A stretch of DNA of 64,000 bases from PXAP01 sp046483315 (lineage in GTDB: Bacteria > Bacteroidota > Bacteroidia > Bacteroidales > PUMT01): assembly GCA_046483315.1 (NCBI GenBank), contig JAWODJ010000124.1, forward strand, positions 1 through 64,000. Direction: 5' to 3'. Under the pieces are notes generated by a model. That model did no database searches, was not told the origin of the DNA, and saw nothing but the letters and a program-made list of their open reading frames with translations. How positions within the stretch are numbered: the stretch's first letter is position 1; each line of letters opens with the position of its first letter. This document shows, piece by piece, positions 50,679 through 59,045 of the stretch. The position numbers were made by a program, and so were the translations under genes.

Positions 50679-52337
50679 ATGTACCGGATAATTAAGTTAC
50701 AAAAAAAATTGTTGCCCGCCATAATTATTACAGCATTATTATCATCATGCAATGAAAAAACCTCAAAAATGGACCTGGTAATTTATAATGCAACCATATA
50801 TACCGCAGACGAAAATTTCACAACAGCACAGGCGGCTGCCGTCAAAGACGGTAAATTTGTGGCAGTGGGCAGTAATGATGAAATTACGGGGAGATACCGT
50901 GCTGAAACCACACTTGATATGAATGGCAGGTATGTTTATCCCGGACTAATTGATGCGCATTGTCATTTTTACGGTTATGGCAACAGCCTTATCAATGCAG
51001 ACCTGGTTGGTACACGCTCTTTCGGTGAAATAACAGAAATAATTAAAACCCATGATAGAAAGTTTCCCTCTGAATGGGTAATAGGGCGCGGATGGGACCA
51101 GAATCTGTGGCCGGTACAGGAATTCCCCCATAAAAGCCAGCTTGATGAAGTGTTTCCTGACAAGCCGGTTTTGCTTACAAGAATAGACGGACATGCAGCA
51201 ATAGCTAATTCAGAGGCACTTAGACAGGCCGGAATCGATGCCACAACCAGGGTTGATGGCGGTGAATTCATCAAAATTTCGGGTGAGCTTACCGGAGTAC
51301 TTATAGACAATGCTATCGGGGTAGTCAGACAAGTAATCCCTCCACCGGATTACAGCGAAAAAGTGGCAGCCTTAATTAACGCACAAAAAAACTGTTTTGA
51401 AGTTGGCCTGACAAGTGTTGGCGATGCCGGACTGGACAGGGATGTAATAATGCTCATGGACTCCCTCCATAAATCAGGTGACCTGAAAATGAGAGTATAT
51501 GCCATGATAAATCCCAACCAGGAAAATTTTGATACTTTTCTGCAGAGAGGCATATACAAAACTGATCATATGCATGTTAGGTCTGTCAAACTTTATGCAG
51601 ACGGGGCACTGGGATCAAGGGGAGCAATGATGATAGAAGATTACAGTGACGATTCAGGCAACAGCGGACTATTGGTGGAAACGCCGGATTACCTGCGTAA
51701 AATTTCAAAAAAAGCCTGGGAAAAAGGTTACCAGGTCAACACACATTGTATAGGTGACTCTGCGGTTCGTTTGATGCTCAATATATACGGAGATATCCTT
51801 GGCGGGGAAAACGACAGGCGATGGAGAATAGAACATGCACAGATAGTACATCCCCATGATTTTATTCTTTTCAGGAAATATTCCGTCATACCCTCAGTAC
51901 AGACAACCCATGCCACTTCAGATATGAAATGGGCAATCCACCGCATTGGCCCGGAAAGAATAAAGGGAGCATACGCCTTCAAAGATCTCCTTGAGCAAAA
52001 TGGATGGCTGCCCAACGGAAGTGATTTTCCGGTTGAAGATATAAACCCCCTGTACGGTTTCTATGCAGCTGTTGCAAGAAAAAACCCTGAAGGATACCCG
52101 GAAGGAGGATTCCAGATGGAAAATGCCCTTACACGGGAACAGGCATTAAGGTCCATGACCATATGGGCAGCAAAAGCCGGTTTCGAAGAAGATGAGAAAG
52201 GAAGCATTGAGCCCGGAAAATTCGCCGATTTTATAGTGGCCGGAGAAGACCTGATGAAAATGGACATTGACAGAATCCCGCATCTGAAAATAAATAACAC
52301 ATTCATTGGCGGGGAGGAAGTTTATTCATCCAGATAA
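50679..52337 (+). CDS. YtcJ-like amidohydrolase lipoprotein
   Basis: A metal-dependent hydrolase of 552 aa in the amidohydrolase_3 family. The lipoprotein signal ends LLSSC (about residue 24). The metal-binding HxH lies in GLIDAHCHFYGYG near residues 91-103; other family motifs are SEWVIGRGWDQNLWP near 128, KLYADGALGSRGAMM near 305, NTHCIGDSAVRLML near 355 and the C-terminal GSDFPVEDINPLYGFYAAV and GSIEPGKFADFIV. Substrates of YtcJ-type enzymes are largely unknown. The gene stands alone, divergent from the beta-helix lipoprotein gene, and is followed by a long perfect hairpin. Confidence 0.9.
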   Translation: MYRIIKLQKKLLPAIIITALLSSCNEKTSKMDLVIYNATIYTADENFTTAQAAAVKDGKFVAVGSNDEITGRYRAETTLDMNGRYVYPGLIDAHCHFYGYGNSLINADLVGTRSFGEITEIIKTHDRKFPSEWVIGRGWDQNLWPVQEFPHKSQLDEVFPDKPVLLTRIDGHAAIANSEALRQAGIDATTRVDGGEFIKISGELTGVLIDNAIGVVRQVIPPPDYSEKVAALINAQKNCFEVGLTSVGDAGLDRDVIMLMDSLHKSGDLKMRVYAMINPNQENFDTFLQRGIYKTDHMHVRSVKLYADGALGSRGAMMIEDYSDDSGNSGLLVETPDYLRKISKKAWEKGYQVNTHCIGDSAVRLMLNIYGDILGGENDRRWRIEHAQIVHPHDFILFRKYSVIPSVQTTHATSDMKWAIHRIGPERIKGAYAFKDLLEQNGWLPNGSDFPVEDINPLYGFYAAVARKNPEGYPEGGFQMENALTREQALRSMTIWAAKAGFEEDEKGSIEPGKFADFIVAGEDLMKMDIDRIPHLKINNTFIGGEEVYSSR

Positions 52338-52372
52338 GGGTAAAATAATAAGATCAAATCATTTCATCTGCG

Positions 52373-52407
52373 TTATTAACATATACGAGCACCGTATATG
52401 TTAATAA
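52373..52407. repeat. Perfect 15-bp inverted repeat
   Basis: TTATTAACATATACG (52373-52387), loop AGCAC, CGTATATGTTAATAA (52393-52407). It is AT-rich and lies 36 bp after the amidohydrolase stop with no following T-tract on the plus strand, so it is not a classical terminator; it may stabilise mRNA or bind a protein. Confidence 0.75.
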
Positions 52408-52412
52408 AACAA

Positions 52413-52441
52413 TAAAAAACCGGCCGGTAAAAACCGGCCGG
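52413..52441 (-). terminator. Terminator of the tolC gene
   Basis: CCGGCCGG (52420-52427), loop TAAAAA, CCGGCCGG (52434-52441). On the minus strand the stem is followed by GTTTTTTATT. It lies 51 bp beyond the tolC stop. Confidence 0.75.
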
Positions 52442-52491
52442 CAACCACTTGTTAACCTAAAAAACTGCTGAGAAAAATTCTTACCCTTACA

Positions 52492-53829
52492 TCAAAGTTC
52501 CAGAGATTGTCCCATGTAAAAATCAAGGATCATTGACCTCAGAAAGTATTCATATTTTGCCTGAACCAGATTTGACTGAGCCCTGAAATAATTCGACTGG
52601 GCATACTGGTAGTCAACGAAGTTTATCAACCCCAGCCTGAACTGTTCCTTTGAAAACTCAAACGATTCACTCGCAGCCAGCACTGCTTTTCCTGCTGAAT
52701 TATATCTGTTATAGGCACTTATTGCATTATTATGCATCTGATGTACTTCTGAATAAAGATCCTGACGGGCTGCATCAAGCTGATAATTTGCATCCAGAAC
52801 AGAAATCTTTGAATTGCTGATGCGGTTTCGTGTATTCCATCGGTCAAATACAGGAATGATAAGACTAAAGCCAAACTGTCTGTATTGATTATCCTTTAGC
52901 TGCATGGAATATGGATAGTTTCCTCCATCAACAGGATTAACAGCCAGTTCAGAATAACGGGTATAAAAAATCCCCCTCAGAGATAATCGGGGACTTTGTT
53001 GGCCTCGTACTGATGCAAGTTCTTTTTCCCTGCTTTTAAGATAGTATTCTGCAGACCTCACCCGGGGAAGATTTATTTCAGCTTCACCATATATATTCTC
53101 AACTGTATTAAGTATAGCGGACTGATCTATATCTGTAACTTCAGGCCTGACCACCTGAAGATCAAACTCCGGGTCAAGCTGCATCATTTGCGAGAGGTCA
53201 AGATAAGAGCGACTGAGACTGTTTTTTGCCTGAGTCAGCTGGTATTCATCCGCAGCTACCTGAGATTCCATTTCCAGCAATCTTCCCCGTGATACATTGC
53301 CAACACGGAAATTATTTTTTACCGACTCAAGTTCAATACCGGAAGCTTCAAGCACTCTTTCGGATATCTCAACAAGCTCTGCATCAAGGAGTATCTGGAA
53401 ATAAGCAGCTGCTATCCTAAGAGAAATATCATTCATTGTACGCTCAACATCTTCAATTCTTGACAGAAGCAGAAATCGTTGCTGTTGAATATTATTGTAA
53501 TTCTGAAACCCGCTGAATATATTCATCCTGCTTTCCATACCCATATTCCCCTGTTCAAACTCCCTGTTCTCCCATTCGTAAGTATCATAATTCAGTGCAC
53601 GGCCTGAATTGTAATCATGATTGGCAAAAGCAGACAGGCTGGGGAGAACACTTATCAGTGAATGGTTGTAATTGTTTTTGGCGCTTTCCGACTGTAATTG
53701 CTGCCTTTTAAGCTGAATATTGTTTTCAAGTGCATAATCAATGCAATCCTGCAAGGTCCATGATTCCTGTCCATAGCTTATTGCATAAGCTCCCAGCAAA
53801 ACCAACAATATCGACATTAAGCGTTTCAT
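52492..53829 (-). CDS. TolC-family outer-membrane efflux protein
   Basis: Outer-membrane channel of a tripartite exporter, 445 aa. A signal peptide (about 1-20) is followed by the two homologous OEP halves: SWTLQDCIDYALENNIQLK at residue 23 and LKSREKELASVRGQQSPRLSLRG near 265, each with long heptad-rich helices (for example ERVLEASGIELESVKNNFRVGNVSRGRLLEME). The protein ends with a short tail. It follows the ATPase gene after 165 bp on the same strand as the adaptor; it is probably the exit channel for that system. Confidence 0.9.
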   Translation of the reverse strand: MKRLMSILLVLLGAYAISYGQESWTLQDCIDYALENNIQLKRQQLQSESAKNNYNHSLISVLPSLSAFANHDYNSGRALNYDTYEWENREFEQGNMGMESRMNIFSGFQNYNNIQQQRFLLLSRIEDVERTMNDISLRIAAAYFQILLDAELVEISERVLEASGIELESVKNNFRVGNVSRGRLLEMESQVAADEYQLTQAKNSLSRSYLDLSQMMQLDPEFDLQVVRPEVTDIDQSAILNTVENIYGEAEINLPRVRSAEYYLKSREKELASVRGQQSPRLSLRGIFYTRYSELAVNPVDGGNYPYSMQLKDNQYRQFGFSLIIPVFDRWNTRNRISNSKISVLDANYQLDAARQDLYSEVHQMHNNAISAYNRYNSAGKAVLAASESFEFSKEQFRLGLINFVDYQYAQSNYFRAQSNLVQAKYEYFLRSMILDFYMGQSLEL

Positions 53830-53994
53830 AATTAAATAATTGTGACTGTCAGAACAAAGTATTATAACCTGTTAATTACTTTTGTCTTGTCTGAATATTA
53901 TCATTAACCGATGATCATCAGGAATTTGTCCGGCTGCGGCAACCCATTTGCCCTGAATTTAAATACCGCATGCCGGCACAAATCCCAATATTTA

Positions 53995-54678
53995 TTAAAG
54001 AAGCTTCTGAACATTTTCAGTAACAATATGTCCGTCGAAAAGCTGAACTATCCTGTGGGCCTTTTCTGCATCCGTGGGCGAGTGTGTAACCATTACTATG
54101 GTTGTGCCTTCTCCGTTAAGATCGCCAAGAAGATTCATTACCTCCTCTCCGTTTGCAGAATCCAGGTTCCCTGTCGGCTCGTCGGCAAGTATGAGTCTGG
54201 GGTTCGTAACCACAGCCCTTGATATTGCCACCCTTTGTTGCTGGCCTCCTGATAGTTGCTGAGGAAAATGTTTAGCCCGGTGACCAATTTTCATTTTATC
54301 CAGTACAGCTTCAACTTTTTTCCTGCGTTCCGAAGAAGGGACACTCAGATACAGGAGCGGCAGTTCAACATTTTCAAAAACGGTTAGTTCATCTATCAGG
54401 TTAAAGCTCTGGAAGACAAAACCGATATTTGACTTTCGTAAGTTAGTACGCTGACGTTCGGAGTACTTTGACACCTCTGTCTCATTAAACCAGAGCTCAC
54501 CCGAAGTTGGATTATCAAGCAACCCGATTATATTTAGAAGAGTTGATTTACCGCATCCTGACGGCCCCATAACGGCTACAAACTCGCCATTGCTGATTTC
54601 AAGATTGACCTTGTTCAGAGCGGTGGTTTCCACCTCATCAGTCCGGAAAACTTTCACTAATTCATTTGTTTTGATCAT
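53995..54678 (-). CDS. LolD/MacB-type ABC transporter ATPase
   Basis: A 227-aa ATPase of the export-type subfamily that pairs with FtsX/MacB permeases. Walker A GPSGCGKST near residue 38, Q-loop FVFQSFNLIDELTVFEN, signature LSGGQQQRVAISRAV near 142, Walker B LILADEPTGNLD and switch His in VTHSPTDAEKAH. It is encoded between the adaptor and TolC genes. No membrane permease gene lies in this run or elsewhere in the window, which is unusual for this type. Confidence 0.92.
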   Translation of the reverse strand: MIKTNELVKVFRTDEVETTALNKVNLEISNGEFVAVMGPSGCGKSTLLNIIGLLDNPTSGELWFNETEVSKYSERQRTNLRKSNIGFVFQSFNLIDELTVFENVELPLLYLSVPSSERRKKVEAVLDKMKIGHRAKHFPQQLSGGQQQRVAISRAVVTNPRLILADEPTGNLDSANGEEVMNLLGDLNGEGTTIVMVTHSPTDAEKAHRIVQLFDGHIVTENVQKLL

Positions 54679-54734
54679 GATTACAAAATTTAATTGTGGC
54701 TGAAAAAATTTATTATCAGTCGATAAAATTATTA

Positions 54735-55991
54735 TTATTTTAATACAAGCCTGTCAACATTACCAAAATTATCATAACTTGACACTATTACCCTTTCACC
54801 TGGTTCAACACCATCCAAAACTTCATAAAACCTGGGATTCTGACGTCCTATCCTGATCTCTCTCCTGGTGGCAAATGAACCTGAAGGATCTACAACATAA
54901 ACCCACTGACCACCTGTACTCTGATAGAATCCTCCCCGGGGAATGAGAATTGCATCTCTGGATTCACCGAGTTCAAGGCGAATGCGAAAGGTCTGACCAA
55001 TACGGATCTGATCAGGTATACCATCAGTAAATTCCATGTCAACGGCAAAGCGTCCCGCCTGTACCTCAGGATATATCCTGGTTATGACAAGATCATACCT
55101 GCTTCCGGCAAATTCAAAATCACCTGACAGCCCTTGTGTTACCCTTGATATATAATGCTCATCCATCTCTACCCTGAGCTTATATGAATCAAGAATATTA
55201 ATTCGTCCCAGGCGCTCTCCGCGATTCACCATCTGTCCGATCTCAAGGTTCAGTGAAGCCAGTTCTCCATAAACTGGAGCCTTAAGTTCGAGGGCACCAA
55301 GCCTCTGATAAACCAGTTTCATATTTTCCTCCATGTTCTCGAGGGAAGTTTCCATAGCATCCAATTGCAGTATACGATACAGTGAATCCTGTTTATAGGT
55401 TTCCCTGAAAAGCTCCAGTTTCTCAGTGGTAATTTCAAATTGCTCCTTTGATATCTCATATTCCTCACGCGATATATGGTCCTGTTCCATTAAAACCTTG
55501 TTATTTTTAAACTGGCGCTCATATTGCCTCAAAGCCAGGCTGAGATCAAGGAGTTGATTTCTGTTACTGAGATTCTGCTGTTGAAGCTGCACGCGGAACA
55601 TCCGCATGTCATTTACCGTTCTTGCGTAATTGGTTTCGGCATTGGATATATCAAGAAGCAGTGTTGTATTGGTAAGACGTGCCAGAGGTTCTCCAATCTC
55701 TACCATTCCGCCTTCCCTGCGGTATATTTCCTCAACCCTGCCCCCTTCCGTTGCATCAAGGTATATGGTCTGAATAGGCTCAACTGTTCCTATTACAGCA
55801 ATATAATCCAGAAAAGAATCTTCCCTTATATTTTCTATTGTTATTTTATCAGTATCTACATTAAGGCGTGAACTCTTGTCACCAAAAATAATCTGATAGA
55901 AAACAAGAATGCCAACTATGCCCGCAACAGCAATCCAGGCTATTCTTCTCCACTTTTTACCTTTGTTCTCTATTTTACGATCCATGCTCAT
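54735..55991 (-). CDS. HlyD/MacA-type efflux periplasmic adaptor
   Basis: A 418-aa membrane-fusion protein. One N-terminal membrane helix (about residues 15-35) anchors it; a lipoyl-like half motif GGRVEEIYRREGGMVEIGEPLARL near 88 is followed by a long coiled-coil hairpin (about 115-230, with LQQQNLSNRNQLLDLSLALRQYERQFKN), the second lipoyl half and a beta-barrel/MP domain with RGERLGRINIL and GGFYQSTGGQWVYVVDPSG near the C-terminus. It would link the ATPase/permease to TolC. Its gene starts the leftward efflux run and is preceded by a sigma-54-type promoter. Confidence 0.88.
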   Translation of the reverse strand: MSMDRKIENKGKKWRRIAWIAVAGIVGILVFYQIIFGDKSSRLNVDTDKITIENIREDSFLDYIAVIGTVEPIQTIYLDATEGGRVEEIYRREGGMVEIGEPLARLTNTTLLLDISNAETNYARTVNDMRMFRVQLQQQNLSNRNQLLDLSLALRQYERQFKNNKVLMEQDHISREEYEISKEQFEITTEKLELFRETYKQDSLYRILQLDAMETSLENMEENMKLVYQRLGALELKAPVYGELASLNLEIGQMVNRGERLGRINILDSYKLRVEMDEHYISRVTQGLSGDFEFAGSRYDLVITRIYPEVQAGRFAVDMEFTDGIPDQIRIGQTFRIRLELGESRDAILIPRGGFYQSTGGQWVYVVDPSGSFATRREIRIGRQNPRFYEVLDGVEPGERVIVSSYDNFGNVDRLVLK

Positions 55992-56024
55992 TTTTGTAAC
56001 CTTTTAGTTAATCCTGAAATATCA

Positions 56025-56043
56025 TTTGCACGAATTATGCCAA
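56025..56043 (-). promoter_or_regulatory. Sigma-54 (-24/-12) promoter of the efflux run
   Basis: Minus strand TTGGCATAATTCGTGCAA: GG (56041-56040) and GC (56029-56028) separated by exactly 10 nt, close to the RpoN consensus TGGCAC-N5-TTGC. It lies 35 bp before the adaptor ATG at 55991 and downstream of paired activator-like repeats. Confidence 0.7.
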
Positions 56044-56109
56044 AAAACACAAACTTCTGTATTTGTGATTATTAAAATAAATGCTGTCCGCTTATATTAA
56101 AATAAAAGT

Positions 56110-56144
56110 GTACGATATCGAAACAGAGACAGTACGATATCGAA
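56110..56144. promoter_or_regulatory. Tandem activator-binding-like repeats
   Basis: GTACGATATCGAA occurs at 56110-56122 and again at 56132-56144, 22 bp apart (two helical turns). Each copy contains the palindrome CGATATCG. They lie 67-100 bp upstream of the sigma-54 promoter, the usual place for NtrC-type activator sites, beside a gene for such an activator. Confidence 0.65.
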
Positions 56145-56297
56145 CAATTTTTGATCCGGTGCCAAAGGATTAGAATTATATTAATATTATATTTACACAG
56201 GATTATATAATGACATAAATTATAGTCAGTCACAGAGATAATCAAATCATTCCAATAAATCACATAAAATAAATCAAAAAAGCTTTGGATCAATATC

Positions 56298-57674
56298 ATG
56301 GACAATAAAACAGGAAAAATTCTGGCAGTTGATGACAACGAAGATATATTGTTTGCACTTAAGCTGTTGCTGAAACCACATGTTGAAATTATCAGAACCA
56401 CAGACAATCCCTCGGATATACCTGAATTAATGAAGAATGATGATTTTGACGTTATCCTGCTGGATATGAACTTTACAAAAGACGCGATCAGCGGACAGGA
56501 AGGTTTTGACTGGCTGCAAAGAATCCTTGAAATAGATCCCGATGTCGTTGTTGTATTTATTACAGCATATGGAGATGCTGAGAAAGCAGTCAAAGCCATA
56601 AAAGCAGGAGCGACGGACTTTGTTCTCAAACCATGGCAAAATGAAAAGCTTATTGCCACGGTTTCAGCATCTGTACAGCTGAAACGTTCCCGCCAGGAAG
56701 CCAGCGGATTGAAACTGAAACAAAAAGAGATCAGCAAAGTTCTGGATCAACCATTTCAGGATTTTATAGGTGTCTCGCCGGCAATGCAGGAAGTATTCAC
56801 CACAATAAAAAAGGTTGCAAAGACTGATGCCAATGTGCTTATACTTGGCGAAAACGGGACAGGTAAGGAGCTGGTGGCAAGAGCTTTGTACAGGAATTCT
56901 CCGAGGAAGGATGAAGTTTTTATCAGCGTCGACCTTGGCAGTATAAGTGAGACCTTATTTGAAAGTGAACTGTTCGGCCATGTTAAAGGAGCTTTTACCG
57001 ATGCCATTAAAGATAAATCGGGACGATTTGAAATAGCCTCAGGGGGCACTCTATTCCTGGATGAAATCGGTAATCTCACACCAGCCATGCAGGCAAAATT
57101 ACTTACAGTAATAGAAAGAAAGGAAGTAATCAAGGTTGGCTCAAACAAACCCATACCTATAGACATAAGACTTATTTGTGCCACAAATAACGATATTCAC
57201 CAGATGGTTTCTGAAGAAAATTTCCGCCAGGATCTGCTCTACAGGATCAATACTGTCGAGATACAGCTCCCTCCTCTCCGGGACCGTACGGGAGACATCC
57301 CTGTTCTTGCCGGTCATTTTCTGAAAATATACAATAAAAAATATAAAAAAAACATAAACAGAATCAGTAATGAAGCGATGAACAAGCTCAACCAGTACCA
57401 CTGGCCCGGCAATGTAAGGGAATTGCAACATGCTATTGAACGTGCACTTATAATGAGCGACTCAAACAGCCTTGAAGCAGATGACTTCATGTTATCTTCA
57501 AAACCCAGAAAATCCGGGGAGATTGATTTACCTACTTATAATCTGGATGAGATTGAAAAGAATGTTATCATGAAAGTGATGAAACAATATCAGGGAAATA
57601 TATCCCAGGCAGCTTCTGAACTTGGATTAACACGTACATCGCTTTACCGCAGAATGGAAAAATATGGTTTATAA
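56298..57674 (+). CDS. sigma-54-dependent response regulator (NtrC family)
   Basis: A 458-aa transcriptional activator. Residues about 8-130 form the receiver (ILAVDDNEDILFAL; phospho-Asp in VILLDMNF). Residues about 150-385 form the AAA+ domain with Walker A ILGENGTGKEL, Walker B GGTLFLDEIGNL and an arginine finger region. The sigma-54-contacting loop reads GAFTDA instead of GAFTGA. The C-terminal Fis-type helix-turn-helix (GNISQAASELGLTRTSLYRRMEKYGL, shown in part) binds DNA. It overlaps the histidine kinase gene by 11 bp and is divergent from the efflux run that it is inferred to activate. Confidence 0.93.
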   Translation: MDNKTGKILAVDDNEDILFALKLLLKPHVEIIRTTDNPSDIPELMKNDDFDVILLDMNFTKDAISGQEGFDWLQRILEIDPDVVVVFITAYGDAEKAVKAIKAGATDFVLKPWQNEKLIATVSASVQLKRSRQEASGLKLKQKEISKVLDQPFQDFIGVSPAMQEVFTTIKKVAKTDANVLILGENGTGKELVARALYRNSPRKDEVFISVDLGSISETLFESELFGHVKGAFTDAIKDKSGRFEIASGGTLFLDEIGNLTPAMQAKLLTVIERKEVIKVGSNKPIPIDIRLICATNNDIHQMVSEENFRQDLLYRINTVEIQLPPLRDRTGDIPVLAGHFLKIYNKKYKKNINRISNEAMNKLNQYHWPGNVRELQHAIERALIMSDSNSLEADDFMLSSKPRKSGEIDLPTYNLDEIEKNVIMKVMKQYQGNISQAASELGLTRTSLYRRMEKYGL

Positions 57675-59016
57675 GAATTTCAGAATTGTAACCCTGTTCA
57701 GAATACTGCTGTTGACAGCAAGTATCTTTATATTTGTATACACCATAATGCATTACAGTTTTTACATCACCCCCGTTCTGATAGGGCTGTTGATAGTTAT
57801 TCAGATATTGCTCCTTTATAAATATGTTGACAAAGTAAACCGTGATCTTACTACATTTCTCGAATCAATTAGGTTCTCCGAATTCACATTAACATTTCAG
57901 ACTCGCGGACTAGGTTCATCTTTTGATGAACTTAACAAAGCATTCAATGATGTAATCAAGGATTTTCAGAAGGTCAGATCTGAGAAAGAAGAGCACTTTC
58001 AATATCTTCAGAGTGTTGTACAGAATATAGATGTAAGTATTCTGGCTTACCAGCGGGACGGGACAGTGGAAATGGTAAACAAATCAGCTAAAAAACTTTT
58101 CCAGGTAAGCAGTCTGCGCAACATTCATTCCCTTAACTCACTGAGCGACGAACTGGTTAATACACTTATTGAGATTAAACCAGGTGAAAATAAGCTTGTA
58201 AGGGTGCAGGAACAGGATGATCTGCTTCAGCTGGCAATATTTGCCACTGAACTTAAAATTCACAACAAGGAAATTATTCTTTCTACAATAAAAAACATCC
58301 AGAACGTTCTTGAAGAACAGGAAACCGAAGCATGGCAAAAGCTGATCAGGGTCTTAACTCATGAGATAATGAATTCAATCACCCCAATCGCATCCCTTTC
58401 ATCAACACTTGACCTGATGCTTAAAAGCATTACAAGCGAAGAAACCAGTAAGCCTCTGGACATGGAATCTGTCTCCGAAATACAGCAGGCTCTGCAAACC
58501 ATTAACAAACGCAGCACAGGTTTACTCCATTTCGTAAACACCTACCGCAATCTGACAAGGATACCCAAACCCAATTTCAGAATCTTCCCTGTTAAAGACC
58601 TGATCAATAACGTACAATTACTGATGGAAGAAGAATTGCGTCAAAATGAGATTAAGCTTATAACATCTGTTATTCCTCCTGATATAGAATTCTCGGCTGA
58701 TGAACAGTTACTCGAGCAGGTTATGATCAATATGGTTAAAAATGCAATCCAGGCATTGAGTAACAGGCCTGATCCTAAAATTGTCATAAAGGGATTTATC
58801 AATAAGCGTGGAAGGCTGACCATACAGGTCAAAGATAACGGACAGGGAATTCTGAAGGAGGTTCTTGACAAAATATTCATTCCTTTCTTCACTACCAGGC
58901 CAAAGGGTTCAGGTATAGGACTCAGTCTGAGCCGTCAGATAATGCGGTTGCACGGCGGAACTATTTCAGCCAGCTCCGAACCTGATGTGGGAACGACCTT
59001 TACCCTTACTTTCTGA
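57664..59016 (+). CDS. sensor histidine kinase
   Basis: A 450-aa membrane-bound kinase, the expected partner of the upstream response regulator. Two membrane segments (about residues 8-28 and 32-52) enclose almost no periplasmic loop, so it probably senses an intramembrane or cytoplasmic signal. A PAS-like domain (about 120-210) precedes the catalytic core: phospho-acceptor His in VLTHEIMNSITPIASLSS near residue 239, N-box QVMINMVKNAIQAL, G-boxes DNGQGI and GSGIGLSLS, F-box FIPFFTTRP. The NtrB/AtoS-like HE-x-x-N type H-box fits a sigma-54 partner. Confidence 0.92.
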   Translation: MVYKNFRIVTLFRILLLTASIFIFVYTIMHYSFYITPVLIGLLIVIQILLLYKYVDKVNRDLTTFLESIRFSEFTLTFQTRGLGSSFDELNKAFNDVIKDFQKVRSEKEEHFQYLQSVVQNIDVSILAYQRDGTVEMVNKSAKKLFQVSSLRNIHSLNSLSDELVNTLIEIKPGENKLVRVQEQDDLLQLAIFATELKIHNKEIILSTIKNIQNVLEEQETEAWQKLIRVLTHEIMNSITPIASLSSTLDLMLKSITSEETSKPLDMESVSEIQQALQTINKRSTGLLHFVNTYRNLTRIPKPNFRIFPVKDLINNVQLLMEEELRQNEIKLITSVIPPDIEFSADEQLLEQVMINMVKNAIQALSNRPDPKIVIKGFINKRGRLTIQVKDNGQGILKEVLDKIFIPFFTTRPKGSGIGLSLSRQIMRLHGGTISASSEPDVGTTFTLTF

Positions 59017-59045
59017 TATGGCCTTGAAATAATAAATAGACTATA

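Noticed and set aside
53911..54222. Plus-strand ORF of 103 codons over the ATPase gene and its downstream gap
   Set aside because: It mostly mirrors the ATPase coding strand, and its translation shows no domain. I also looked for a remnant FtsX permease in the 165-bp gap and found none.
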